NCBI GenBank assembly: GCA_030706735.1
Contig: JAUZNZ010000018.1
Coordinates: forward strand, 35,430 to 99,429
From: Bacteroidota bacterium
Lineage (GTDB): Bacteria > Bacteroidota > Bacteroidia > Chitinophagales > Chitinophagaceae
Direction: 5' to 3'
DNA length: 64,000 nucleotides
This document shows positions 35,834 through 48,063 of the stretch, one piece after another (the stretch's first letter is position 1; the number at the start of each line of letters is the position of its first letter). The notes below the pieces were generated by a model. That model did not search any database. It had not been told where the DNA came from and saw nothing but the letters and a program-made list of their open reading frames with translations. Both the position numbers and the translations under genes were made by a program.

Positions 35834-36033
35834 CCCGATCCGGGCCGCCATCCGATCCCTGGGATCCGTCATCGGCCACTTGACCAAACTCAATTATTGA
35901 CCCGGTCCCGAACGCTGACATCAGGGAAAACCCACCTGTGTCCTGCGAAAGGATAAAAATTGCATGGGAATTGATCAATAAGTATAACTGGTTCTGTAGA
36001 AAACTGATCTACATTTATTCAAAGCTTACGCTC

Positions 36034-38898
36034 ATGTACATTCAACCAGTTGAGAGCCGGTTCTTTCTCCGGATGATCGCCTTATCTCTATTCCTTCCCA
36101 TCCTGTCCAGCGCGCAGCCAACGATCTCCAGGGCGCAGCCAATGCAATCCGGCGCTCAGCCAGCCGTTTCCGGGACGGAGGCGATGGCCGTGCGGCAAGT
36201 CCGGCTCAGCCAATTCGACCTGCAATCGGCCGTGATCGTCGGAACAGATGGCGAAGCCCTGTCTTCCGCCAGGTATGTCTCGAAAAATTATTGGTATCCG
36301 GTGACGGTTCCCTGCACGGTGCTGAGCGGCCTGGTCGCCAACAAGGTTTATCCCGATCCCTATACCGGCATGAACAACATGCTGATCCCCGATGCTTCCG
36401 ACTCATTCAACCGTCAATACCATTTGGAGCAATACAGCCATTTGCCGAATGATCCCAACCCCTGGAAGAAACCGTATTGGTACCGCACGCTGTTTACCGT
36501 TCCCGCTGCGGATAAGGGGCGTCAATTTGCGCTGATCTTCAAAGGGATCAATTACCGGGCGGAGGTTTGGGTGAATGGCCGGAAGATAGCCGACTCCTCG
36601 CAAATGGCGGGCATGTTCGCCGAATACAGCCTGAATGTCAGCAAGGCGATAACGCCGGGAGAGGACAATGCGCTGGCGGTCAAGATCTATCCCCTCGATG
36701 TACCGGGCCTCCCTGCCCACCCTCAGTTGGATGCGCTCGGAGACTTTTATGAAAATGGCGGGCCCACGGGCGACATTGGAAAAAATGTGACCATGTTGAG
36801 CTCCGTCGGCTGGGATTGGATCCCGGAGGTGAGGGACCGTAATATGGGCATCTGGCAGCCGGTGTATTTGCGGACCACGGGCCAGGTGACGATCAGCAAG
36901 CCGCAGGTCATCACCGAGTTGCCGTCGCTGCCCGACACCAATGTAGCCAAAATATCCCTGAACCTGGAGCTGACCAATCATAGCGACAGGGCTCGGGCGG
37001 GCAGGGTACGGATCACGATCAGCCCCGAAAATTTCAGCGGACCTTCGGTCAGCTTTGATCGTGACGCGCCGCTCACGGCATCCGGCACAAGGACCCTCAC
37101 CTTGTCAGCCGACAATGTGAAGGAATTGCTGATGAGGCGGCCGAGGCTCTGGTGGCCGGTAGGTTACGGGAACCCCTATTTATATCGTATTCACCTGCAA
37201 TACCGTGACGGGGAGGAACTCTCCGACGATGTTTCCTTTGTATTCGGCATACGCACGGTCGGCTCGAAAGCGGTGGATGACCGTGGATGGGTACGCCGCG
37301 ATTTCTATGTCAACGGCAAGCGGGTACACCTCGTTGGAGGAGCCTGGGTGCCGGATATGATGCTTAACCGAGACTCCCTTCGCTATGACTATGAGCTGCA
37401 CCTTTGCCGGAATGCGAATGTCAACCTGGTCCGGATCTGGGGTGGCGGCCTCGGCGAAACGGACGACTTTTATGAAATCGCCGACCGGGACGGACTGCTT
37501 GTCTGGCAGGACTTCTGGATCACCGGGGATACCAATGGGGGATTCAAGGGATCTTCCGACTGGCCGCTGGAGACGAATGTCTTCGTCAGGAATGTGATCA
37601 GCACGATCCTGCGCATCAGGAACCATCCGAGCCTGCTGGTATGGACAGGAGGCAATGAAGGACATGCCCGCGAAGAACTGTACAATGCGATGCGCGATAA
37701 TGTGGCGTCACTGGACGGCACGAGACCGTTCATCCCCTGCTCGTCGGGATTTTCGAAGGCGCCGAAGAGTTGGAAAGGTTCCTGGCCCGACGATCGTCCG
37801 GCCGGCGTCTATAGCGGAGGTCCTTACTCCTGGGTCGACGACGCGCAATATTACCGACTGGTGGACGCCGGAAAGGATTGGGTATTCAAGGACGAGACCG
37901 GAATCCCTTCGCAGCCGCCCTACAATACGCTGGCGAAGATCATCCCCAACCTCGCGCCGGACAAGAACCTGCCCTATCCGCTCAACAATACCTGGGGCTA
38001 TCATGACGCCTGCTCGGGCAACGGGAAATACGATACCTATTATAAGGCGATGGTGGATCGCTACGGCGCCCCTTCGGGCATGAAGGAATTTTCCGACAAG
38101 ATGCAGCTGCTGAATGCGGGGGGTTACCGGAGCATCTTCGAAGCAGCGGGCCACAAGCTGAACGAGACGGGCGGCGTGATGCTATGGAAACTGAATGCCG
38201 CCTTCCCAAGCGTGGTTTGGCAGATCTATGACTGGTATCTGGAACCCAATGCGGGCTATTACTTCATGCAGCGGGCCTGCGAGCCGGTGCATGTGCAGCT
38301 TAACCTGGACGACTCAGCCGTTGCCGTGGTGAACCGCAGTTATATCCTGCAGCCGAACCTTTCGTATAGCGTCGAGATCCTGGGATTGGATGGGGTGTCA
38401 AGCTATAAGCATGAGGGAGTGGTGGCGTTGGGTGCGACGGATGTCAGGGAGGTGTTGCCCCTGGCGGCCGTTTTGCGCAAAACGGCCGGCATCACGTTCG
38501 TGATGCTCCGGCTGAAAGACGGACAGGGGCGGACGGTCTCCCACAACGTATATTGGATGGCCCCGCGTCATGACTTTAGCGGGCTTCGGCAAATGCCTCT
38601 CGCGAAGGTCGATATGAAGCTGTTGAAAACGGAGAGCAACCGAAACGAACGCACCTGGACGCTGCAACTTACCAATGTGTCCGGGCAACTTGCTTTTTTT
38701 ATGAATCCTCAGGTCATCCGAAGAGGGGAGGAGCTGTTGCCCAGCTTCTGGTCGGATAATTATTTTTCGATCCCCGCACATGGGAACATAACCGTTACGG
38801 TGACTTGCCCGATGGCGGAGGTGCAGGATGGCATGGAGGCCTTGCGGCTGGAAGGCTGGAACCTGGAAAAACAGGAAATGAGCCTGAGCGGAAGCTAA
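36034..38898 (+). CDS. GH2-family glycosidase (beta-mannosidase / exo-glucosaminidase-like)
   Basis: A 954-residue exported glycoside hydrolase of family 2. A signal peptide (MIALSLFLPILSSAQP) precedes a short AQP-containing repeat tract, a jelly-roll domain (YWYRTLFTVPAADKG, EVWVNGRKI), an immunoglobulin-like domain, the TIM barrel (VNLVRIWGGGLGE, LLVWQDFWITGD) and C-terminal beta domains. The acid/base Glu is in WTGGNEGH (about residue 541) and the probable nucleophile Glu in FKDETGIPS (about 620). The architecture is closest to the mannosidase/exo-beta-glucosaminidase branch, not beta-galactosidase. Start may be Met 36034 or 36073. The PD40 gene follows by 17 bases. Confidence 0.88.
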   Translation: MYIQPVESRFFLRMIALSLFLPILSSAQPTISRAQPMQSGAQPAVSGTEAMAVRQVRLSQFDLQSAVIVGTDGEALSSARYVSKNYWYPVTVPCTVLSGLVANKVYPDPYTGMNNMLIPDASDSFNRQYHLEQYSHLPNDPNPWKKPYWYRTLFTVPAADKGRQFALIFKGINYRAEVWVNGRKIADSSQMAGMFAEYSLNVSKAITPGEDNALAVKIYPLDVPGLPAHPQLDALGDFYENGGPTGDIGKNVTMLSSVGWDWIPEVRDRNMGIWQPVYLRTTGQVTISKPQVITELPSLPDTNVAKISLNLELTNHSDRARAGRVRITISPENFSGPSVSFDRDAPLTASGTRTLTLSADNVKELLMRRPRLWWPVGYGNPYLYRIHLQYRDGEELSDDVSFVFGIRTVGSKAVDDRGWVRRDFYVNGKRVHLVGGAWVPDMMLNRDSLRYDYELHLCRNANVNLVRIWGGGLGETDDFYEIADRDGLLVWQDFWITGDTNGGFKGSSDWPLETNVFVRNVISTILRIRNHPSLLVWTGGNEGHAREELYNAMRDNVASLDGTRPFIPCSSGFSKAPKSWKGSWPDDRPAGVYSGGPYSWVDDAQYYRLVDAGKDWVFKDETGIPSQPPYNTLAKIIPNLAPDKNLPYPLNNTWGYHDACSGNGKYDTYYKAMVDRYGAPSGMKEFSDKMQLLNAGGYRSIFEAAGHKLNETGGVMLWKLNAAFPSVVWQIYDWYLEPNAGYYFMQRACEPVHVQLNLDDSAVAVVNRSYILQPNLSYSVEILGLDGVSSYKHEGVVALGATDVREVLPLAAVLRKTAGITFVMLRLKDGQGRTVSHNVYWMAPRHDFSGLRQMPLAKVDMKLLKTESNRNERTWTLQLTNVSGQLAFFMNPQVIRRGEELLPSFWSDNYFSIPAHGNITVTVTCPMAEVQDGMEALRLEGWNLEKQEMSLSGS

Positions 38899-38915
38899 AA
38901 TCAAACCTTGCTTAT

Positions 38916-40448
38916 ATGAAATTTTTGTTCGCGATCATGCTGTCACTACTGGCTCTGCCGGGCCTGGCCCAGAACGGCCCGGTGGGCGTCTTTCAAAATC
39001 ATGGGGATATCGGGAAGCCGAAACACGCCGGAAATACGGGCTATGACGAGGCCACCCAGACCTATCACCTGAAGGGGTCGGGGTACAATATCTGGTTCAA
39101 CCGCGACGAATTTCAATATGCTTACCGGAAGATCAAGGGAGACTTTGTATTGACCGGGGACTTCGCATTCGAAGGCAATAAGGGGAATATGCACCGGAAG
39201 ATCGGCTGGATGGTTCGCGAGTCCCTCGATGAGGATGCGGGCGCGACGAGCGCGGTTGCGCATGGGGACGGCCTGACGGTCATGCAATGGCGTGCTCTGC
39301 GCGGCGCCTATATGCGCGATCCGGAAGACGAGATCTTTTTTGCGAAAAAGAGTTTTCAAACGATCCAGCTGGAACGCCGGGGGCAGAAGCTTATCATGCG
39401 GGTGGCCCATCCGGGCGAACCCCTGCAGGTCGTCGGTTCGAGGGAGATCCCGAACATGAAGGACTCGGTATGGGCGGGCCTGTTCATCTGCTCGCACGAT
39501 TCCGACGCCGTGGAAGAGGCGAGGGTCTGGAATGTGCGGATCGACCTGCCGGTAGCCGATAATTATGATCCGTATAAAGGAGGTCCGCTGGGCTGCCGGC
39601 TGGAAGTCATGGATGTGACCGACGGATCGAGAAAGGTGATCTATCAATCGCAGAACCGGTTCGAAGCGCCCAACTGGATGCCGGACGGGAAGAAGATCCT
39701 GTTCAACGGCGGCGGCTACCTCTATACGATACCGGTGGAAGGAGGAGAGCCGCAAAAGTTGAATTCGGGCGCGGCGATCCATAACAATAATGACCATGGC
39801 ATCTCCTTCGACGGCAAGATGCTGGCCATCAGCAGTCATCGCGAGGGACAGGCCGGCGGGGGATCGACCGTGTACACGCTGCCACTGAGCGGAGGAGAAC
39901 CCAGGCAGATCACGGAAGGCACGCCCTCCTATTTTCATGGCTGGGACCCCAGCGGCAAGGACATCCTCATCGTCGCCCAGCGGAATGGGAATAAGCTATA
40001 CAATTTGTACAGGGTGTCGCTGAAGGACAATAAAGAAACACCTCTTACCGGGAATACCGGCTACCATGTGGACGGCCCTGAATTTTCGCCCGACGGGAAG
40101 TATATCTATTACAATGCCAGCGTGACCGGGACGATGCAGATCTGGCGCATGCGTCCGGATGGCTCGGGAAAAGAGCAGCTGACCTTCGACGAATACCATA
40201 GCTGGTTCCCGCATATTTCTCCGGACGGGAAATGGATCGTCTTCATCTCCTTCCCCATCGATATCGTTCCTCCCGATGACCACCCTTTCTGCAAGCGCGT
40301 CATGCTCAGGCTGATGCCCGTCTCCGGCGGGGCCCCGCGGGTGATTGCCTGGCTGTACGGCGGACAGGGCACCCTGAATGGACCTTGCTGGTCGCCTGAC
40401 AGCAAGCATATCGCCTTTGTCAGCAACTATGGGCGGTGGGACCAGTAA
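38916..40448 (+). CDS. Exported PD40 (TolB-like) beta-propeller protein
   Basis: A 510-residue exported protein (signal MKFLFAIMLSLLALPGLAQ). Residues about 25-215 look like a laminin-G/DUF1349-type sandwich (GSGYNIWFNRDEFQYAYRKI, GWMVRESLDEDAG, WAGLFICSHDSDAV). Residues about 225-505 are TolB-like propeller blades with repeated S-P-D-G-K motifs: PNWMPDGKKILFNGG, PEFSPDGKYIYYNA and PHISPDGKWIVFIS. Propellers of this kind bind proteins or glycans; catalysis is not evident. It lies 17 bases after the GH2 gene and is probably in the same operon, suggesting a role in saccharide use. Confidence 0.86.
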   Translation: MKFLFAIMLSLLALPGLAQNGPVGVFQNHGDIGKPKHAGNTGYDEATQTYHLKGSGYNIWFNRDEFQYAYRKIKGDFVLTGDFAFEGNKGNMHRKIGWMVRESLDEDAGATSAVAHGDGLTVMQWRALRGAYMRDPEDEIFFAKKSFQTIQLERRGQKLIMRVAHPGEPLQVVGSREIPNMKDSVWAGLFICSHDSDAVEEARVWNVRIDLPVADNYDPYKGGPLGCRLEVMDVTDGSRKVIYQSQNRFEAPNWMPDGKKILFNGGGYLYTIPVEGGEPQKLNSGAAIHNNNDHGISFDGKMLAISSHREGQAGGGSTVYTLPLSGGEPRQITEGTPSYFHGWDPSGKDILIVAQRNGNKLYNLYRVSLKDNKETPLTGNTGYHVDGPEFSPDGKYIYYNASVTGTMQIWRMRPDGSGKEQLTFDEYHSWFPHISPDGKWIVFISFPIDIVPPDDHPFCKRVMLRLMPVSGGAPRVIAWLYGGQGTLNGPCWSPDSKHIAFVSNYGRWDQ

Positions 40449-40548
40449 ATAGAGCTGCAAGCCTGGGAATGCCATGAAGTGGGTATAGGATTATTGGTCC
40501 GGATTTACCACCTTGCGGTCTATTCGCAGGCAAACACGTATATCAACC

Positions 40549-42408
40549 ATGGTGATCCTCGCCGCGGCCTTTCTATGTCCTCCGGCTGTGCAGGCATGGG
40601 GGCAGCAGGGCAGCGACTCCGCCTTGTTGCGGGAAGTGAGGGCGGCATTCCGGACCATCTCCAGGAGTCCCGATTCCGCCCTGCTCATCGCGCAGAAAGG
40701 GCTGGCGCGGGCGCAGCAAACGGGCAACAAGCGACTTCTGGCCTATTCGTATAAGACCAGCGGCTGGGCCTGGCTGCACAGGGGCAACGGCGAAAAGGCA
40801 TTTCCCGATTTGTTACAGGCGACCGAGCTGTTTCGCAACATGCATGATACGTTGGAAGAGATGTATATGTATGTCAACCTGGGAATGGCCTATTCCATGC
40901 ACAGTCAATTCGCCAACGGGGCCGTCTATCTCCTGAAGGCCGACTCGCTCACCCGGATGATCAACGATCCCACCATCAAGGCGGAGGTCCAGCGGCAGAT
41001 GGGCATTCTATACCGGGAGCAGGGCCAGTACAAAAAAGCCATTACCGCATTCAGAAAGAGCATGGATATGTATTGGGCTGCCAGGGATACGCTCTATTTC
41101 CTGGATGCAGCCAGCAGTCTTTCCATTGTGTATATGAATATGAAGCAGCCCGACAGCAGCCTGGCCTTATTGAATAGGAACCTGCCCCTGGTTGAGGGAT
41201 TGCGCGGGTATGACTACCAGAAGGCGATGATGCAGGAACGTTTCGGTGATGCGTATTACGCGCAGGCGCGGTATGACGAGGCGATGGAAAGCTATGGAAA
41301 GGCCTACCGGATCTTCGGCGCCGAGAATAACCGGGCGGACATGGCCTATGAATCGATGAACCTGGGCAAGACCTATGCCGCACTTAAGAAATACCGTGAG
41401 GCCCAAAACTATTTGCTGATCAGTTACCGGATCAATGACAGCCTGAAGCAGACGAACTATGCCCATGATGCCGCCGAGCAACTGGCCAGCCTGTATAAAG
41501 CCACCGGCGACTGGCGCCAGGCCTACCATTGGCTTGAAAAAGAGAGCGAATTGCAGGACAGCCTCGCGCTGACCGATGAGAACGAAAAAACGGCGCAGTT
41601 GCAGGCCAAATACGAGACCGAAAAAAAGGATGAGGAAATATCCCTGCTGAAAAAGGACCAGGAGCTCAACCGCGCGATCGTGCAACGGCAGCGGGCCTTT
41701 CAGTACGGCACGATCCTGCTTGGCTTACTGCTGGCCCTGGTGGGACTGCTGGCCGTCAACCGGTACCGGGCCGTGCAGCGGGCCGCGCGGATCATCGAGA
41801 TGGAGAAGATCCGGAATACCATTGCCAGGGACCTGCATGACGACATGGGCTCGGCCTTGTCCAGCATCAATATCATCAGTAAGGTGGCCCTGGAAAATGC
41901 GGAGGAAAAGCTGAAAGTAAATGAACATTTGCGCAAGATCCATGAGAACTCCGGCTTCATGCTGGAGAATATTAGCGATATCGTCTGGACGATCGACCCG
42001 GTGAATGATAACCTTGAACAAGCGCTCTTCAAGATGAAGGAATTCGCGGCCGATATCCTGGAGCCGCTGAACATTCAGTATGTATTCAACCAAACGGGGA
42101 ACTTCCACGCTATCCGGCTGGGGCTGCAGACCCGTAAGAACCTCTACCTGGTCTTCAAGGAGGCGGTCAATAATGCGGCCAAATACAGCCGGTGCACCCG
42201 GATCGACATCGACGTCTCGGAGCGTGAACGCCAGATCAGCATGCAGGTCAGGGATAATGGGATCGGCTTTAAGAGAGACGGGGTTCGGAGCGGGAACGGA
42301 TTGAAGAACATGGAGGAACGCGCCAGGCTCATCGGCGGTTCGTTGACCATAATGAGCGAAGAGGGAAGGGGAACCACCATTGGATTGAGGGTAAAATCAC
42401 ATGATTAA
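40549..42408 (+). CDS. TPR-containing sensor histidine kinase (HisKA_3)
   Basis: A 619-residue membrane kinase. A signal/anchor (MVILAAAFLCPPAVQAWG) leads into about seven periplasmic tetratricopeptide repeats (about 20-340, for example YKKAITAFRKSMDMYWAAR and RYDEAMESYGKAYRIFG), a coiled coil, one membrane helix (YGTILLGLLLALVGLLAV), then a NarX-type HisKA_3 domain with phospho-His in RDLHDDMGSALSSI (about 430) and ATPase motifs EAVNNAAKYS, DNGIGF and GNGLKNMEERA. It pairs with the response regulator 48 bases downstream. A TTG at 40513 would lengthen it by 12 residues. Confidence 0.92.
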   Translation: MVILAAAFLCPPAVQAWGQQGSDSALLREVRAAFRTISRSPDSALLIAQKGLARAQQTGNKRLLAYSYKTSGWAWLHRGNGEKAFPDLLQATELFRNMHDTLEEMYMYVNLGMAYSMHSQFANGAVYLLKADSLTRMINDPTIKAEVQRQMGILYREQGQYKKAITAFRKSMDMYWAARDTLYFLDAASSLSIVYMNMKQPDSSLALLNRNLPLVEGLRGYDYQKAMMQERFGDAYYAQARYDEAMESYGKAYRIFGAENNRADMAYESMNLGKTYAALKKYREAQNYLLISYRINDSLKQTNYAHDAAEQLASLYKATGDWRQAYHWLEKESELQDSLALTDENEKTAQLQAKYETEKKDEEISLLKKDQELNRAIVQRQRAFQYGTILLGLLLALVGLLAVNRYRAVQRAARIIEMEKIRNTIARDLHDDMGSALSSINIISKVALENAEEKLKVNEHLRKIHENSGFMLENISDIVWTIDPVNDNLEQALFKMKEFAADILEPLNIQYVFNQTGNFHAIRLGLQTRKNLYLVFKEAVNNAAKYSRCTRIDIDVSERERQISMQVRDNGIGFKRDGVRSGNGLKNMEERARLIGGSLTIMSEEGRGTTIGLRVKSHD

Positions 42409-42456
42409 GGGGTTGCCAATGCGCTTTATTTAGCGGAATTTTGTGTATTGCGTCAC

Positions 42457-43095
42457 ATGCAGCCCGGCGTATTGATATATGAGGACAATAACCAGCTTCG
42501 GGACAGTATCTCGAAATTGGTCGCCTATTCGAGGGAACATCTTCTATTGGGCAGCTTCCCGAATGCCCTGCATGTGGAAAAACAAGTCAAGACCCTCAAG
42601 CCCGACATCATCCTGATGGACATCGACATGCCGGGAGGCATCAACGGCATCGAGGCGGTTAAGAAGATACGGACCTTCAACCAGGAGGTACACATCATCA
42701 TGCTGACCGTATTCGATGACAATACCAATGTTTTGGATGCCGTATTCGCCGGGGCATCGGGCTACCTTTTGAAGAAGCATCTTTCGGACCGCCTGCTCGA
42801 AGCCATGCAGGAGATATTGGCCGGTGGCGCCCCGATGAGCCCCAGCGTGGCCCGGATGGTGATCAACAGCATGCATAAATATCCTTCCGCGGGCTCGAAT
42901 ATCTATCAGCTCACCCCGCGCGAGACGGAGATCCTGACGGCGCTGTCGCAAGGCAGCAGCTATAAGATCATCGCCGCGCAAAGCTTTATTTCCGTGGACA
43001 CCGTACGTAGCCACGTCAAGAACATCTACCAGAAGATGCAGGTGCATTCCCAATTGGAGGCCATTGCCCGTGCGCGGGATGCAGGAATTGTGTAA
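42457..43095 (+). CDS. NarL/FixJ-family response regulator
   Basis: A 212-residue two-component regulator. The receiver domain contains VLIYEDNNQLRD, LMDIDMPGG with phospho-acceptor Asp55, and GYLLKKHL with the conserved Lys. The LuxR-type HTH is at the C-terminus: LTPRETEILTALSQGSSYKI and FISVDTVRSHVKNIYQKMQV. It is the evident partner of the upstream TPR kinase. Likely targets nearby are the GMC oxidoreductase gene 29 bases downstream, but this is inference. Confidence 0.94.
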   Translation: MQPGVLIYEDNNQLRDSISKLVAYSREHLLLGSFPNALHVEKQVKTLKPDIILMDIDMPGGINGIEAVKKIRTFNQEVHIIMLTVFDDNTNVLDAVFAGASGYLLKKHLSDRLLEAMQEILAGGAPMSPSVARMVINSMHKYPSAGSNIYQLTPRETEILTALSQGSSYKIIAAQSFISVDTVRSHVKNIYQKMQVHSQLEAIARARDAGIV

Positions 43096-43124
43096 ATTCA
43101 CATTCAAGCAAAAAATCGCGGCCA

Positions 43125-44804
43125 ATGGATGACAAAAATACATACGATGCCATCGTCGTCGGCTCCGGCATTACGGGAGGCTGGGCGGCAAAGGAACTGA
43201 CCGAATCGGGTCTGAAGACCCTGGTCCTGGAACGGGGCCGGAATGTCGTTCATGGCAAGGATTATCCGACTGCGAATCTGGCGCCCTGGGAGTTGCCGCA
43301 CGGAAATGAATTTACACTCAAAGAACAGGAAGAGTATGCGATCCAGAAGCACCTGTGGATCGTCAAGCCCGATACCAAACACTTTTTTGTCAAGGATACC
43401 GACTTCCCCTATGAACAGGTCAAGCCCTTTCATTGGTTTCGCGGGTACCAGGTCGGCGGAAAGTCGCTGATGTGGTCGAGGCACACGTTCCGGTGGAGCG
43501 ACCTCGATTTTGAAGCCAACGCCAGGGAAGGGATCGGGATCGACTGGCCGATCCGTTACCGGGATATCGAACCCTGGTATGACTATGTGGAACGTTTTAT
43601 TGGAGTAAGCGGCCAGAATGAAGGACTGTCACAGCTTCCAGACCAGCAGTTGCTGCCGCCCCATGAGATGAACTGCCTGGAACGCACGGTAAAGGAACGA
43701 TTATCGAAGGCATACAATGACCGGGTAATGATCGTGCCGAGGATCGCGGTGCTGACGCAACCTCATAATGGCCGCGGCGCATGTCAGTCCAGGAACCTTT
43801 GCGCCAGGGGATGCCCATTTGGCGCCTATTTCAGCAGCAACTCCTCCACCTTGCCGGCGGCGACACGCACGGGCAACCTGACCTTGCGACCCTTCTCCAT
43901 CGTACACAGCCTGATCTATGACGAAAAGAAGAACCGGGCAATCGGCGTGCAGGTCATCGACGCGGAGACCAGGGAAATGCATGAATACCGCGCCCGCGTG
44001 ATCTTTTTGAATGGGTCGACCCTCAATTCGACGTTGATCCTGATGAACTCGGTTTCCTCGCGCTTTCCTCATGGATTTGCCAATACCAGCGGCGTGCTGG
44101 GTCGTTACCTGATGGATCACCAGACGGCGGGAGCGGCCTACGGGATCTGGGAAGGCGACGAGAATAAATATTATGCAGGGCGGAAGCCAAATGGGATGTA
44201 CATCCCGCGGTTCCGGAACGTACATACGAAACACCCCGACTTCCTGCGCGGGTATGCCTATGAATGCTATTCCGGCCGTGATGACTGGTCGAGAGGGAAA
44301 GAGCTGCCGGGCATTGGCGCGGACTATAAAAAGGAGATGACGGAGCCGGGACGATGGCATATGTATATGGAAGGGTATGGAGAATGTCTTCCCTATGAAT
44401 CCAATGGGGTGACCCTCGATCCGGAAAAAAAGGATCCCTGGGGGATGCCGATCCTCAAGGTCGATATGCAATTCAGGGAGAATGAGATGAAGATGAAAGC
44501 GGACATGCAGGCCGCCTCACTCGAGATGATGGAGAAGAGCGGGTTCAAGGAGGTCAATGTGGTTCCCCTGCACGCGCCGCCCGGCGCCACGATCCATGAA
44601 ATGGGCACGGCCAGGATGGGGAACGATCCGCGGAATTCTGTGTTGAATAAATTCAACCAGACGCATGACGTACCGAACGTGTTTGTCACCGATGGAAGTT
44701 GCATGGTCTCCACGGCCTGTCAGAATCCATCGCTTACCTATATGGCGCTCACTGCCAGAGCCTGTCATCATGCGGTGGAAGAAATGAAGAAGGGGAATAT
44801 CTAG
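43125..44804 (+). CDS. GMC-family FAD oxidoreductase
   Basis: A 559-residue flavoprotein of the glucose-methanol-choline family, of the type found as large subunits of membrane sugar or gluconate dehydrogenases. FAD-binding VVGSGITGGWAAKEL at the N-terminus (GxGxxG about 13-18), GYQVGGKSLMWSR, a Cys-rich segment RGACQSRNLCARGCPFGAYF, and the C-terminal catalytic block HEMGTARMGNDP with NVFVTDGSCMVSTACQNPSL. It lacks a signal peptide. The small Tat-exported subunit that usually accompanies such enzymes is not beside it. Follows the NarL-type regulator directly; its stop overlaps the convergent Lrp gene by four bases. Confidence 0.92.
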   Translation: MDDKNTYDAIVVGSGITGGWAAKELTESGLKTLVLERGRNVVHGKDYPTANLAPWELPHGNEFTLKEQEEYAIQKHLWIVKPDTKHFFVKDTDFPYEQVKPFHWFRGYQVGGKSLMWSRHTFRWSDLDFEANAREGIGIDWPIRYRDIEPWYDYVERFIGVSGQNEGLSQLPDQQLLPPHEMNCLERTVKERLSKAYNDRVMIVPRIAVLTQPHNGRGACQSRNLCARGCPFGAYFSSNSSTLPAATRTGNLTLRPFSIVHSLIYDEKKNRAIGVQVIDAETREMHEYRARVIFLNGSTLNSTLILMNSVSSRFPHGFANTSGVLGRYLMDHQTAGAAYGIWEGDENKYYAGRKPNGMYIPRFRNVHTKHPDFLRGYAYECYSGRDDWSRGKELPGIGADYKKEMTEPGRWHMYMEGYGECLPYESNGVTLDPEKKDPWGMPILKVDMQFRENEMKMKADMQAASLEMMEKSGFKEVNVVPLHAPPGATIHEMGTARMGNDPRNSVLNKFNQTHDVPNVFVTDGSCMVSTACQNPSLTYMALTARACHHAVEEMKKGNI

Positions 44805-45328
44805 CGATCGGATCGGCGGGCGGGAGGGGTCTTCTTCCGTGGACCGGCGGGAGGAGACGGCGGGTTGAGCGAATAGGCCGTTTCCTGTTTGCCCTCCGAG
44901 AGTACGAAATAGGTTTGCACCGCACCGATATTCGGGAGCGTGGCGAGTTTGTTCATCAGGAACGTATTGTATTCATTCATATCGCGGATGGCGATCTTGA
45001 GCAGGAAGTCGAACTGACCTGTCAGATGATAGCATTCCATCACTTCGTGAAATTTGATCCCCTCTTTTTCGAAACCCCGCAATGCCGCCTGCGAGTGCTC
45101 CTTTAACTGCACGGTGGTGAAGGCGATCAGGTTCTTACCGATCAGGTCCTTGTTGAGCAGGGCGACGTAACGCTGGATGAAACCGGTCTCTTCCAACTTT
45201 TTGATGCGTTCGTAAACGGGCGTCACGGACTTGCCGAGCTTGTCGGCAATCTCTTTCGTCGTGATCCGGGCATCGTGCTGAAGAAGTTGCAGGATGCTGA
45301 TATCGGTGGCGTCCAATGGCGAATGCAT
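44801..45328 (-). CDS. Lrp/AsnC-family transcriptional regulator
   Basis: A 175-residue regulator. The N-terminal HTH is LDATDISILQLLQHDARITTKEIADKLGKSVTPVYERIKKLEETGFI; the RAM/ligand domain follows (VQLKEHSQAALRGFEKEG, VMECYHLTGQFDFLLKIAIRD, NIGAVQTYFVLSEGK). The C-terminal 20 residues are a basic, proline-rich tail (PPSPPAGPRKKTPPARRSDR) beyond the usual end of the family. It is divergent from ppsA across 194 bases; a TACTTTTG box (complement of 45397-45404) sits upstream of it. Regulation of ppsA or itself is plausible but inferred. Confidence 0.92.
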   Translation of the reverse strand: MHSPLDATDISILQLLQHDARITTKEIADKLGKSVTPVYERIKKLEETGFIQRYVALLNKDLIGKNLIAFTTVQLKEHSQAALRGFEKEGIKFHEVMECYHLTGQFDFLLKIAIRDMNEYNTFLMNKLATLPNIGAVQTYFVLSEGKQETAYSLNPPSPPAGPRKKTPPARRSDR

Positions 45329-45522
45329 AAAAGGCTTTTTTTCTGAATTGGCGGCCCTAAACGGGCCGAAAGGGTTTATTTAACTGCCAATGCCATCAAA
45401 AGTAGTTTTATTTTCTAAAAAAATGAGAATCACTGGAAATTAAAACTATTATTCCAACTTTTACCGAGGATAGCCTGGCCTGTGCGCCCCTCTTTTAGTT
45501 CACTTTTAAACACCCTCGTCGA

Positions 45523-47934
<2,412 letters not shown>

Positions 47935-48063
47935 ATTGCCCACCGGCGTGGGATGCCTAGTCCCGTGGCCGGCGGTATCCGCGGCCCGGGCGCGTTGCCG
48001 GGCCCCTGGCGGAGCTTATCGGAGCCACCGGCAGTCTGGCACCATATTTCGCATGGAGGTGCT

